Positions 1 to 8,599 of a stretch of DNA of 64,000 nt are shown one piece after another. The notes beneath the pieces are model-generated. The model made no database searches, was not told the origin of the DNA, and saw nothing but the letters and a program-made list of their open reading frames with translations. This DNA is from Streptomyces sp. PsTaAH-137 (lineage in GTDB: Bacteria > Actinomycetota > Actinomycetes > Streptomycetales > Streptomycetaceae): assembly GCF_003259365.1 (NCBI RefSeq), contig NZ_QLLY01000001.1:186001-250000 (forward strand), written 5' to 3'. The position numbers were made by a program, and so were the translations under genes. How positions within the stretch are numbered: the stretch's first letter is position 1; every line of letters starts with the position of its first letter.

Positions 1-2
1 AA

Positions 3-1076
3 TCGGTGGTGCTCCTCGCCAACGGCTCCGGCGTCCTCCCACTGCCCGCCGCCCCGCGCCTCGCCGTCGTCGGCCCGCTCGCCGACGAACAGGCCGCGAT
101 GCTCGGCTGCTACACGTTCCCCCGGCACGTCGGCGTCAACCACCCCGAACTCCCGTCGGGTGTAGAGGTGTTGACCCTCGCCGAGGCCTTGCGCGCGGAG
201 CTGCCCGACGCCGTGTTCGTCGCCGATCCGGCGGACGCGGATCTCTGCCTCGCCGTGGTCGGCGACCGCTCGGGCCTGTTCGGGCGCGGCTCCTCGGGGG
301 AGGGCTGCGACGCCGCCGACCTCGAACTCCCCTACGTGCAGAGGGAGATCATCGATGCCGCGCTCGCCTCCGGGACGTCCACCGTCGTCGTCGTGCTCAG
401 CGGGCGGCCCTACGCGCTCGGCCGCTGGGCGGACCGGGCCGCCGCCGTCGTCCAGGCGTTCTTCCCCGGCCAGGAGGGCGGCGCCGCCGTCGCCGGTGTG
501 CTGAGCGGCCGCGTCGACCCGTCCGGGCGGCTCCCCGTCGGCGTACCGCGCCATCCCGGCGGTCAGCCCGCCCCGTATCTGGCGCCGCCGCTCGGCCGGC
601 ACGGCGACCCCAGCAATGTGGACCCGACGCCGCTGCATCCCTTCGGCCACGGCCTGTCGTACACCACGTTCAGCTGGGACGCCCCGCACTGCGACAGCCC
701 CGAACTCGCCACCGACGGCGAGACGACGCTCCGGTTCACCGTCCGCAACACCGGCGACCGGCCCGGCACCGAGGTCGTCCAGCTCTACCTGCACGACCCG
801 GTCGGCTCCGTCGCCCGCCCCGAGGTCCGGCTCGTCGGCTACGCACGGGTGCCGCTCGACGCCGGGGCGAGCGCCGAGGTGCAGGCCACCTTCCCGGCCG
901 ACCTGGCCGCGTACACCGGCGCCGACGGCCGCCGCACCGTCGAACCCGGCGCCCTCGAACTACGCGTCTCGGCTTCCGCCGAACACGTCCACCACATCGT
1001 GCCGCTCACCCTCACGGGCCCGGTGCGCGAGGTGGGGCACGAGCGCCGGATGCGGTGCGAGATGCGGGTCAAGTAG
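3..1076 (+). CDS. Glycoside hydrolase family 3 protein, C-terminal part (5' end outside window)
   Basis: The reading frame is open from the window edge, so only the last ~357 residues are seen. They contain the second (alpha/beta sandwich) domain of GH3 enzymes, followed by the fibronectin-III-like domain. The typical GH3 junction motif HPFGHGLSYTTF sits near residue 212, and the C-terminal domain has the usual pattern of rising strands (TVRNTGDRPGTEVVQLYL). GH3 proteins are mainly beta-glucosidases or beta-xylosidases. The catalytic nucleophile lies in the missing N-terminal domain, so substrate cannot be judged. No signal peptide can be assessed. A second, complete GH3 gene lies at 56091, but the two are diverged and not a duplicated pair. 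The gene is followed by a repeat element and a convergent regulator. Confidence 0.88.
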   Translation, partial: SVVLLANGSGVLPLPAAPRLAVVGPLADEQAAMLGCYTFPRHVGVNHPELPSGVEVLTLAEALRAELPDAVFVADPADADLCLAVVGDRSGLFGRGSSGEGCDAADLELPYVQREIIDAALASGTSTVVVVLSGRPYALGRWADRAAAVVQAFFPGQEGGAAVAGVLSGRVDPSGRLPVGVPRHPGGQPAPYLAPPLGRHGDPSNVDPTPLHPFGHGLSYTTFSWDAPHCDSPELATDGETTLRFTVRNTGDRPGTEVVQLYLHDPVGSVARPEVRLVGYARVPLDAGASAEVQATFPADLAAYTGADGRRTVEPGALELRVSASAEHVHHIVPLTLTGPVREVGHERRMRCEMRVK

Positions 1077-1120
1077 CTTTTTGAGGCGGTTCGTTCGTCT
1101 GCGGGTGCGCTGTGGCTGGC

Positions 1121-1210
1121 CGCGCAGTTCCCCGCGCCCCCGAAACGAGCTCCGCTCGTCCGGGGGAGGCTGCGCGAAGCGACTGTCTCAGGGGCGCGGG
1201 GAACCGCGCG
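1121..1210. repeat. Inverted copy of the Streptomyces intergenic GC-rich repeat
   Basis: The 20-mer CGCGCAGTTCCCCGCGCCCC at 1121-1140 is matched by its near-perfect inverse GGGGCGCGGGGAACCGCGCG at 1191-1210 (one mismatch). The 50-base loop (GAGGCTGCGCGAAGCG... region) resembles the loop of the larger cluster at 18.5 kb, so both are copies of one element. The hairpin lies between two convergent genes and could act as a bidirectional terminator. That role is inference. Confidence 0.8.
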
Positions 1211-1257
1211 AGAAGCCCCACCGGCCGTCAGCCGAACGACACCCGGATGTCCCGGCA

Positions 1258-2046
1258 TCAGCGCGGCGCCGGGCTCTGGATGAGATGCGCCGCGTGATGG
1301 ACGATCAGCTGCAACCCACCGGGCAGCCGCGACGTCGTCACCAGAACCGACGCCTCGCCGTACAACGGATGCCGCAACCGCCGCGCCGACGCCTCGGCCG
1401 GCAGCCGGGGCGAACGCGAGCGCCACAGCCCGGCCCCCAGCGGATCGGCGGCGATCCGTCCCGCGAGCGCCTGCAGCGTGGCGTCGGCCGGGATCTGCGC
1501 GAGGGCCGCGCGAACCCGGGCGACGGCATCGGCGCGGACCTCGTCGACATCGGCGAAGCGCCGCCCCGCGCCGTCGGTGAGCAGCCACAGCACGAGATTG
1601 CGGTCCCCGTCGGCCGCCCTGCCCGGGTCGCCGAAGAGCCGCGCCACCGACGCGTTCGCCGCCAGTACATTCCACGCGTGGTCCGTGATCAGCGCCGGGT
1701 TGGGCTCCATCAGGTCGATGTGAGCCAGCTCCTCGATGCTCGGCCGGCGTCGCTCCACGAGGTCGTACGGGGTGACGTCCGGGTCCGCCGCGAGCAGCAG
1801 GAAGGTTTCGCGCGGCTGTCCGGTCAGACCGAGACCGCCCGCCACGCGCTTGAGGCCGCCGAGGTCGATGCCGTGCCCCGCGCCCCGCTCCAGCGCCGTG
1901 TAGCGGTGCTCCGCCAGGCCCGTGGCGCGTGCCGCCTGCTCCACCGTCAGCCCCAGGGTCTGTCTCCGGCGTGTCAACAGACCGCTCAGTTGCGCGGCGC
2001 GCGGGTCGTCACAGTGCGTGATCCCGTGCCCCCGGTCGGATGCCAT
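1258..2046 (-). CDS. XRE-family transcriptional regulator with MmyB-like ligand domain
   Basis: A 262-residue protein with an N-terminal helix-turn-helix (about residues 18-75, RRRQTLGLTVEQAARATGLA) and a C-terminal MmyB-type domain (about 100-255). That domain has the usual sequence features of the large Streptomyces family, such as the NPALITDHAWNVLAANASV stretch and the SPRLPAEASARRLRHPLYGE region. MmyB-type domains are PAS-like and have been reported to bind a fatty-acid-like ligand. Targets are unknown here. Such regulators usually sit next to an oxidoreductase or transporter, but no such divergent partner is present: the next gene upstream is a co-directional SNF2 helicase beyond a 348-base gap. 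The ATG at 2046 is the only good start before the HTH. Confidence 0.85.
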   Translation of the reverse strand: MASDRGHGITHCDDPRAAQLSGLLTRRRQTLGLTVEQAARATGLAEHRYTALERGAGHGIDLGGLKRVAGGLGLTGQPRETFLLLAADPDVTPYDLVERRRPSIEELAHIDLMEPNPALITDHAWNVLAANASVARLFGDPGRAADGDRNLVLWLLTDGAGRRFADVDEVRADAVARVRAALAQIPADATLQALAGRIAADPLGAGLWRSRSPRLPAEASARRLRHPLYGEASVLVTTSRLPGGLQLIVHHAAHLIQSPAPR

Positions 2047-2394
2047 GGTCTCCCCCTTGTCGGCGCTGCCGTACGGGCAGGTGGTGCGGATGCGGACATG
2101 GGTGATGATGCGGACCGACGGCGCCCCGGTTCATCATCACGGGCAGTTATCACTCGTAAGAGGTGCCCGAGGCGGGTTCGTTCGGTGAGCGGGGCGTGAA
2201 CTGGGGCGTCGGCCGCGGGTGCCGGTGCGCCGGAGCGCGTGCCGTCCGGCGGGCGACAGCGGAGCGTGAGCGGGCGCCGCGCGCGGGCGGCTAGCCGGGT
2301 GCACGGCCTCGTACTGGACGTACTCGGCCTTGTGCCCGGTGCGGCGAGGGCGCGTGCCGGGCTTCGCGGGGCAGGAGGGATCTGGGAGACAGGC
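2047..2394. other. Intergenic region upstream of the XRE regulator
   Basis: No supported gene lies in these 348 bases, which separate the stop of the SNF2 helicase from the start of the XRE regulator (both on the minus strand). It presumably holds the regulator's promoter. Around 2120-2165 the sequence is less GC-rich than its surroundings. I see no clear palindrome or convincing hexamer pair. Confidence 0.5.
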
Positions 2395-4560
2395 CTAGGA
2401 CTCGTCCCGCACGCCGAGGCGGGCCCGTTCCTCCGCCACGATCCGCCGGGCCAGCTCCGCGTCCGACACGTCGAACGCGTCCGGACTCGCCTCCGCCGTG
2501 GCGCTGCGGCGCGCGTACGCGTCGAACAGCCGGTCCTTGGTGGTGAGGATCCGCACCATGCGCTCGTCGACCCCGCCCGGCGCGAGCAGCCGGTGCACCC
2601 GGACCGAGCGCACCTGTCCGATCCGGTGCGCCCGCGCCACGGCCTGGTGCTCCAGGGTCGGCTTGATCTGCGGCTCGCACAGGATCACCACGGACGCGGC
2701 CTGGATGTTGAGCCCGATCCCCGCCGCCTGGATCTGCGCCACCAGCACGGCGGGCCCGGACTCGGCCGAGAACGCGTCGACGAGCGCCTGCCTGCGCGCG
2801 GGCGGCACACCCCCGGTCAGCGGCCCGAACACCGGGCCGCCGGTGCGGGGTTCGGCATCCAGGGTGCCGTGCACCGCGTCCAGGACATCGCGGAAGTAGG
2901 AGAACACCACCACCTTGGCGCCGTTCTCACCCGCCTCTCGTACGAGCTCGCGCAGCCGCTGGAGCTTGGCGGACTTCTCGGGGCGGGCGTAGGCGGCGCG
3001 GCGCATCGCCATGAAGTTCCCGGCGGCCACCGCCGCGCGGTAGGCCTCTTCGTCCGACGCGCTCAGCTCCTCCCACTCGTCGGTGTGCTGGAGGCTGGGC
3101 AGTTCGGTCAGCACGTCGTCCTGGTTGCGGCGCAGATAGACGGGCGCGACCGCGGTGCGGAAGGCCACCGACCCGGCGAGCCCGGCCTCCGTGTCGAGCC
3201 GGTCCGCGAGCGCGGGGTCCAGCATCCGCACCAGGCTGCGGAATTCGGTGACCCGGTTCTCCATCGGGGTGCCGGTCATCAGCAGGACCCGCTCGCAGCG
3301 CGCCGCCCACCCGGCGACCGCCTGCGCCCGCAGGGTCTGCGGATTCTTCACGGCGTGCGCCTCGTCGACGACGAGCATGCCGAGCTCGCCGCCGCCGGGC
3401 GCGGGGAAACCGCGCAGGGCGTCGAAGGTGGTGACGGCGACGCCGCCGCGCCCCTTCCAGTCGGCGAACGCGTCCTGCCGCCCCGGCCCGTGCAGCGGCA
3501 CGGCGCGCAGCCGGCTGCGCGTCTCGATCTCCCGCGTCCAGTTGACCAGGACCCCGGCCGGGCACACCACCATGAAGTGGCTCTGCCCCTCGGCGGCGAG
3601 ATGCGTGAGCACGGCGAGCGCCTGGACGGTCTTGCCCAGGCCCATCTCGTCGCCGAGGACCACCCGGCGCCGGGCGAGCACGAAGCGCGCGCCGAACGTC
3701 TGGTAGCCGCGCAGCGACACCCGGAGCCCGGTGTCGGTGAGCTGCTGCGTCCGCACCTCGTCGGCGATGCCTGCGGGCAGGAACCCCTCGGCCGCCTCCG
3801 TGTCGGGGGCCTGCCCGGCGATCTCCCCGAGCACCCCGTAGTACTCGGCGGCGCGCAGCTCGAAGTCGACCCAGGCAGCGGCCTCGGACGCGGGTCCGCG
3901 CAGCAGGTCCACGGACGCCTGGGCGAGCAGCTCGCCGGTTCCGGCCCGCGCCGCCTCCTCGGTGATCCCGCGTACCTCGGCCACGGCCGCCAGGGCCCGC
4001 GCCCGCCCCTCCCGCCCGGTGACCAGCATCCGCAGCCGCCCGGCGACGGGCCGGGCCGCCTCCAGGAGCGGGCCGAGCCGCCGGTCGAGCGTGCCGGCCT
4101 CGGTCACCGCCCGCCGCCCGTCCGGGCCCGCCGCCACCAGGACGTGCAGGGCGGCGACGAGCGCCGTCGTGCGCGGCTCGGGCCGGTCCACGTCGATGTG
4201 CACGGCGGCGCTCTCGCGCACGGCGTCCGCGAGCCGTCGCGCCGCGCCCAGGAGATGGACCGACGTCACCCGTCCCACGCCGGGGATCTGCTGGAGCCGC
4301 CCCGGCCCGGCGTCGAGCACCTGCCGGACCGTGCGCAGTCCGCTCTCCTCGACGGGGTCGAGCCGCAGCCTGCCCTCGGTCGCCTCCTGGAGCCGGGACA
4401 CCGGCATCGCGTCGAGCGTCTGCGTCACCTCGTCGTCGAGGAGCGGCGCCAGCGCCTCCCGCGCGGCCCGCACCGCCCGCTCGTGATCGTCCAGCAGCGA
4501 CCGTGCCGCGGTGTGCAGCCGAACGCCACCCGCGACCACCTCCCGCTCCGCGCGCCCCAT
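2395..4560 (-). CDS. SNF2-family DEAD/DEAH-box helicase
   Basis: A 721-residue two-lobe ATPase of the SWI2/SNF2 class. Motif I GDEMGLGKT lies near residue 305, the DEAH Walker B near 400, motif III LLMTGTPMEN shortly after, and motif VI QAVARAHRIGQ near 640. These are the diagnostic residues for ATP-driven translocation on double-stranded DNA. The N-terminal ~270 residues are alpha-helical and show no domain I recognise; they include a short helix-hairpin-helix-like stretch (IPGVGRVTSVHLLGA). The ATG at 4560 is chosen because GAGAGGAG lies about 10 bases upstream; the frame stays open 72 codons further but with poor coding character. It is not next to a restriction or DISARM-type partner, so a repair or chromatin role is as likely as defence. 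Confidence 0.87.
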   Translation of the reverse strand: MGRAEREVVAGGVRLHTAARSLLDDHERAVRAAREALAPLLDDEVTQTLDAMPVSRLQEATEGRLRLDPVEESGLRTVRQVLDAGPGRLQQIPGVGRVTSVHLLGAARRLADAVRESAAVHIDVDRPEPRTTALVAALHVLVAAGPDGRRAVTEAGTLDRRLGPLLEAARPVAGRLRMLVTGREGRARALAAVAEVRGITEEAARAGTGELLAQASVDLLRGPASEAAAWVDFELRAAEYYGVLGEIAGQAPDTEAAEGFLPAGIADEVRTQQLTDTGLRVSLRGYQTFGARFVLARRRVVLGDEMGLGKTVQALAVLTHLAAEGQSHFMVVCPAGVLVNWTREIETRSRLRAVPLHGPGRQDAFADWKGRGGVAVTTFDALRGFPAPGGGELGMLVVDEAHAVKNPQTLRAQAVAGWAARCERVLLMTGTPMENRVTEFRSLVRMLDPALADRLDTEAGLAGSVAFRTAVAPVYLRRNQDDVLTELPSLQHTDEWEELSASDEEAYRAAVAAGNFMAMRRAAYARPEKSAKLQRLRELVREAGENGAKVVVFSYFRDVLDAVHGTLDAEPRTGGPVFGPLTGGVPPARRQALVDAFSAESGPAVLVAQIQAAGIGLNIQAASVVILCEPQIKPTLEHQAVARAHRIGQVRSVRVHRLLAPGGVDERMVRILTTKDRLFDAYARRSATAEASPDAFDVSDAELARRIVAEERARLGVRDES

Positions 4561-4806
4561 CCGCCCCGGCTCCTCTCCCTCGGTCCCGCATCCTCTCACC
4601 GGGGGCATCGACCGGCGCGCTCCGGACGTCTGCCTTCTGCCCGGTCGACCGAACGCACGCTGGGAAATCGAGCGGCGCCGTTCCGCACCGGGAGCGCCCT
4701 CGTCGAGCACGCCCGCGGCACCGTCGGCGACTGGTGCGACCCGGCCGACGGCGCCGCGGTCGTCGCCGCCGCGCACGCGGGCACGTACGCGCTCTGCCGG
4801 AACGGC

Positions 4807-6600
4807 TCAGGCGGCCGGCTGGAGACGGGCGTACACCCCACCCCTGGCCAGGAGTTCGGCGTGCGTGCCGGTCTCCGCGATCCGGCCGCCCTCCATCACC
4901 ACGATGCGATCGGCGCCCCGGATCGTGGAGAGCCGGTGCGCGACCACGAACACGGTCCGGCCGTGCACGAGCCGGGCCAGCGCCTCCTGGACCAGTGCCT
5001 CGGAGCGGTTGTCGAGCGCCGACGTCGCCTCGTCGAGCACCAGGACGCGCGGATCGCGGATCAGCGCCCGCGCGATGGCGAGCCGCTGCCGCTGGCCGCC
5101 GGACAGCCGTGCGCCGCGCTCCCCGACGACCGTGTCCAGACCGAGCGGCAGCCGCCGCACGAACTCCAGTGCGTTCGCGTCCCGCAGCGCCGCCAGCAGC
5201 GTCTCCTCGTCGGTGTCGCCGAGGCCGTACGTGACGTTGTCGCGGATGCTCCCCTCGAACAGGATCGACTCCTGTGGGACCACCGACAGGAACCGCCGGT
5301 AGCTGCGCAGATCCAGGCCCGCCATGTCCGTGCCGTCCAGCAGGATCCGGCCCGAGGTCGGCCGGATGAACCCGATCAGCAGGTTCAGCACCGTCGACTT
5401 GCCCGCGCCGGACGCGCCGACCAGCGCGATCGTCTCGCCGGGCCGCGCGCTGAGCGTGAACCCGCTGACGGCGGGCTCCTCCGGTTTGTCGTCGTAGGAG
5501 AAACCGACGGCATCGAAGTCGATCCGGCCCGTGACCCGCTCCACGGCCGACTTGCCCGCGTTGCGCTCCAGGTCCGGCGCCTGCAACACCTCGCCCGCCG
5601 AGCGCACCGACTCAAGTCCCTTGCTGATCACGGGAGCCAGGCCGAGCAGCGTCGTCACCGAGCCCGTCAGGATCGTGAAGAACGAACTCAGCATCACCAC
5701 GTCACCGGGCGACACCGGCAGCCAGCCGTGGTACGCCACCAGCGCCGAACCCGTCAGGCAGGCGACACCGAGGATGTTCAGCAGCACCCAGGCCGCCGAG
5801 TTGAAGCGGCCGTTGACGGTGTCGAGCCGCACTCCGGCGGCGAACACCTGGCGCAGCGAGCCGTCGACCCGGCCCAGCGCCGTGCGCTCCAGGCCGTGCG
5901 CGCGGGTGATGGGGATCAGTGTCGTCATCTCGCCGACCTTCGTGGAGAGTTGCTCCACCTCACGGCGGAACTCCTCGTTGTGGCTGCGCATCCGCATCCG
6001 CAGCCGCATGACGAGCAGGCCCGCCACGGGGACGACGACGAGGAACACGGGCAGGAACGCGGGCACCCGTACTGCGATGACCACGAGACCGCCGATGAGC
6101 GTGACCACGGCGCCCAGGCCCATGTCGGCGCTCTGCTGCACCATCTGCTCCACCGACTCGACGTCCCTGACCACCTTGGCCTGCAGGACACTTGAGCTGA
6201 CCCGGGAGTGGTAGCCGATGTCCAGCTGCTGCATCCGGCGGCACAGCGCCGAGCGCAGCGTGGTGCCCATCCGGCGGATGCTGCCGGCGAGCAGTCGCAC
6301 GTACCACTGGTGCAGCGGATAGTTGATCACCAGGATGAAAAGGAGCACGCCGGTGGCCTGCCACAGCCGGTCCTGCGGCCCGTGCTGCACCACCACGTCC
6401 AGGACCACCGCGGTGATCATCGGCAGCAGCCAGATCGGGCTGTGCTTGACGACGAAGAGACCGACCGCGCCGAGGAGCCGGCCGCGGTCGGGACGGAAGA
6501 GGTGGCCGAGGGTGCGCAGAGGGTTCTCGCCGCGGTAGCGGTGGTCGAGGTGGTCGAAGTCGGGGGCGGTGTGCGGATCGGCAGAAAGCGGTTGCTGCAT
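4807..6600 (-). CDS. ABC exporter, fused membrane and ATPase domains
   Basis: A 597-residue half-transporter of the type I exporter (MsbA-like) fold. A six-helix membrane domain occupies about residues 40-340. The nucleotide-binding domain covers about 355-590, with Walker A GASGAGKST near 398, signature LSGGQRQR near 500, Walker B VLVLDEATSALD near 520 and the switch His in VVAHRLST. Such proteins work as homo- or heterodimers exporting lipids, drugs or peptides. No partner half-transporter is adjacent, so a homodimer is likely. The gene starts 83 bases after the stop of the proteasome-like gene, with a hairpin between them, so it is probably transcribed separately. Substrate unknown. Confidence 0.88.
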   Translation of the reverse strand: MQQPLSADPHTAPDFDHLDHRYRGENPLRTLGHLFRPDRGRLLGAVGLFVVKHSPIWLLPMITAVVLDVVVQHGPQDRLWQATGVLLFILVINYPLHQWYVRLLAGSIRRMGTTLRSALCRRMQQLDIGYHSRVSSSVLQAKVVRDVESVEQMVQQSADMGLGAVVTLIGGLVVIAVRVPAFLPVFLVVVPVAGLLVMRLRMRMRSHNEEFRREVEQLSTKVGEMTTLIPITRAHGLERTALGRVDGSLRQVFAAGVRLDTVNGRFNSAAWVLLNILGVACLTGSALVAYHGWLPVSPGDVVMLSSFFTILTGSVTTLLGLAPVISKGLESVRSAGEVLQAPDLERNAGKSAVERVTGRIDFDAVGFSYDDKPEEPAVSGFTLSARPGETIALVGASGAGKSTVLNLLIGFIRPTSGRILLDGTDMAGLDLRSYRRFLSVVPQESILFEGSIRDNVTYGLGDTDEETLLAALRDANALEFVRRLPLGLDTVVGERGARLSGGQRQRLAIARALIRDPRVLVLDEATSALDNRSEALVQEALARLVHGRTVFVVAHRLSTIRGADRIVVMEGGRIAETGTHAELLARGGVYARLQPAA

Positions 6601-6633
6601 GGCACGATCTCACCCCGTACGGCGCCGCGCATC

Positions 6634-6658
6634 AACCCCCTTCTGCTGGAAGGGGGTT
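6634..6658 (-). terminator. Hairpin downstream of the proteasome-like gene
   Basis: A perfect 9-base stem (AACCCCCTT at 6634-6642 with AAGGGGGTT at 6650-6658) closes a 7-base loop, 25 bases beyond the stop of the minus-strand proteasome-like gene. There is no T-tract. Terminator is the simplest reading; an operator for the ABC exporter starting at 6600 is the alternative. Confidence 0.5.
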
Positions 6659-6683
6659 ACGCACGTCCGCCTGCGGGCTCGCT

Positions 6684-7511
6684 TCAGAGCAGCGGCGCCC
6701 TCGGCCCCTCCGGCGCCACCGCCCGCGCCGCCACCACCGACGCGGCCACGGCCCGCACCTCCTCCTCCGGCACCGGCCGGTAACCGTCCTCCGTGACCAG
6801 GGCGACCGACGGATAGATGTGCCGGCTCAGATCGGGGCCGCCGGTCGCCGAGTCGTCGTCCGCCGCGTCGTACAGCGCCTGCACGGCCACCGTCGTCGCG
6901 TCCGCCGCGGACAGCCCCGGCCGGTACAGCTTCTTCAACGCCCCGCGCGCATAAGGGGATCCGGACCCGTCGCAGTGGAAGCCGACCGCCTCGTACGGAC
7001 CGCCGGTGACATCGAAACTGAAGACGCGGCCCGCGCCCCGCGCGGTGTCGTACCCGGCGAGCAGCGGCACCACGACCAGTCCCTGCATCGCCTCCGCGAG
7101 ATGGTCGCGGATCATCGCGGCCAGCCGCTGCGCCTTTCCGTTGAGGGTGAGCGGTCGGCGCTCCAGCTTCTCGTAGTGCGCGAGCTCCAGTTGGAAGAGG
7201 CGGACGAGTTCCTTGGCCAGCCCGACCGTCCCGGCGAACGCCACCGCCGTGTGGTCGTCCGCCCGGCTCACCTTCTCCAGGTCGCGCTGGGCGATCACGT
7301 TGCCCATGGTGGCCCGGCGGTCTCCGGCCATCAGGACACCGCCGTCGAAGGTCAGCGCGAGCACGGTGGTGCCGTGCGGCACGTCGTGCACCGGCCCCGT
7401 ACCGCGGTTCCACGGCAGGGTGTGCGGGGCGACGTGCTCGACGAAGCGGGTGAACGACGACGTGCTGCTGTCCAGGAACACGGACGGCAGGCCGCGCGGG
7501 TGCTCGGTCAT
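6684..7511 (-). CDS. Stand-alone 20S proteasome beta-subunit homologue
   Basis: A 275-residue protein matching actinobacterial PrcB throughout. After a 47-residue propeptide the sequence HG|TTVLALTFDGG gives the autocatalytic cleavage site. Numbering from the new N-terminus, the catalytic set is complete: Thr1, Asp17 (AGDRRAT), Arg19 and Lys33 (DLEKVSR). Later PrcB signatures GLAKELVRLFQLELAHYEK and SDGSGS-like loops are present (here CDGSGSPYARG). It should therefore be an active N-terminal nucleophile peptidase. In actinobacteria prcB normally lies with prcA, pup and dop; none of these is nearby, so this is probably a second, orphan copy. The ATG at 7511 has AGAAGG about 9 bases upstream. 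It could form mixed rings with the housekeeping subunit or a separate homo-oligomer. Confidence 0.88.
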   Translation of the reverse strand: MTEHPRGLPSVFLDSSTSSFTRFVEHVAPHTLPWNRGTGPVHDVPHGTTVLALTFDGGVLMAGDRRATMGNVIAQRDLEKVSRADDHTAVAFAGTVGLAKELVRLFQLELAHYEKLERRPLTLNGKAQRLAAMIRDHLAEAMQGLVVVPLLAGYDTARGAGRVFSFDVTGGPYEAVGFHCDGSGSPYARGALKKLYRPGLSAADATTVAVQALYDAADDDSATGGPDLSRHIYPSVALVTEDGYRPVPEEEVRAVAASVVAARAVAPEGPRAPLL

Positions 7512-7628
7512 GGGTGCTCGCCTTCTCTGGGTTCCTTCTGGCGGGGCGTGCTGGTGCTCCGTACGCCTATCTGTCCCGCAATCTGCCGCTCGGAACCTCT
7601 CTTCGCGCCATCGTGGCATCCTGTGCCG

Positions 7629-8369
7629 ATGAACGGTCCGGAGATCCTCGTCCACGTCGCCCCCGAGCTGGGCCTTTTCGTGCCCCGAGCCTTCCGCGGC
7701 GGCGCGCCCGCCCCGCTCACCGTCGACGGCGTCTCCACGCTCGGGCACGTCGTCGAGTCGCTGGGGGTGCCGCTCACCGAGGCCGGCACGCTGCTCGTGG
7801 ACGGCTCCGAGACGGGCGCCGCGCACATTCCGGCGGCGGGGGAGCGGGTCGAGGTGCGTGCCGTGGCCCGGCCGCAGGAGGTGCCCGGCGCCCCGCTCCG
7901 CTTCCTCCTCGACGTCCACCTCGGCACCCTCGCCCGCCGCATGCGGCTGCTCGGCGTCGACACGGCGTACGAGGCCGTCGACATCGGCGACCCGGCCCTC
8001 GCCGCCCGCTCCGCCGCCGAACAGCGGGTCCTGCTCAGCCGCGACCGGGGCCTGCTGCGCCGCCGCGAGCTGTGGGCGGGCGCCTACGTCTACAGCGACC
8101 GGCCCGACGACCAACTCCGGGACATCCTCGGCCGGTTCGCGCCCGAGCTGTCTCCCTGGACGCGCTGCGCCGCTTGCAACGGCGCCCTGTCCGAGGCGCG
8201 CAAGGAGGACGTCGCCGACCGGCTCCAGGGCGGCACCCGGGCCGCCTATGACGTCTTCGCGCAGTGCGAGGCGTGCGCGCGCGTGTACTGGCGCGGTGCT
8301 CACCACGACCGCCTGGAAGCCATGGTGGGGGCCGCGATGGCCGAGTTCGGTCCGTCAAGCAAGGCTTAG
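7629..8369 (+). CDS. Mut7-C RNase-domain protein with ubiquitin-like N-terminus
   Basis: A 246-residue protein. Residues 1-80 resemble the ThiS/ubiquitin-like domain often fused to Mut7-C. Residues ~90-240 are Mut7-C, a PIN-fold nuclease-like domain with the acidic cluster seen in FLLDVHLGTLARRMRLLG and LLSRDRGLL. A CxxC pair (RCAACNG and QCEACARVYW) forms the likely zinc knuckle at the C-terminus. The family is widespread in actinobacteria and its biological role is not established; a nuclease activity is inferred from fold. It is transcribed divergently from the proteasome-like gene, 117 bases apart. Confidence 0.85.
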   Translation: MNGPEILVHVAPELGLFVPRAFRGGAPAPLTVDGVSTLGHVVESLGVPLTEAGTLLVDGSETGAAHIPAAGERVEVRAVARPQEVPGAPLRFLLDVHLGTLARRMRLLGVDTAYEAVDIGDPALAARSAAEQRVLLSRDRGLLRRRELWAGAYVYSDRPDDQLRDILGRFAPELSPWTRCAACNGALSEARKEDVADRLQGGTRAAYDVFAQCEACARVYWRGAHHDRLEAMVGAAMAEFGPSSKA

Positions 8370-8445
8370 ATCAGCCGAGTTGGGATTCCCGACGCGTGCG
8401 TCCGGCACCTTGCGCACGTCACGGCAGGCCCCTATTCTCGCCGCC

Positions 8446-8459
8446 AGAAAGCGCTTTCT
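8446..8459. promoter_or_regulatory. LacI-type palindromic operator upstream of pectate lyase
   Basis: AGAAAGCGCTTTCT is a perfect 14-base palindrome, 140 bases upstream of the pectate lyase start. Its centre AAGCGCTT is the same as that of the palindromes in the 46-63 kb sugar locus, but the flanks differ (AG/CT rather than TCG/CGA). Binding by a LacI/GalR-family repressor is inferred from the central CG palindrome typical of that family. Confidence 0.6.
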
Positions 8460-8599
8460 CCGCGCTTTGTTTCTGTGACGATCCGTCCCGTGGAAGCGCC
8501 CGGCCGCTTCCGGATCCGGCACAGCTGCTCCATCCCGCGGTGCCGCTCCCGGCACCCAGGAGCACCATCCGGAATCCGAGTAGGAACAGGGACACCAGC

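Noticed and set aside
2239..6195. A 1318-codon open frame on the plus strand
   Set aside because: It lies opposite the SNF2 helicase and the ABC exporter, both of which have clear motifs. The product is a low-complexity His/Arg/Pro-rich sequence, as expected for an antisense shadow in high-GC DNA.
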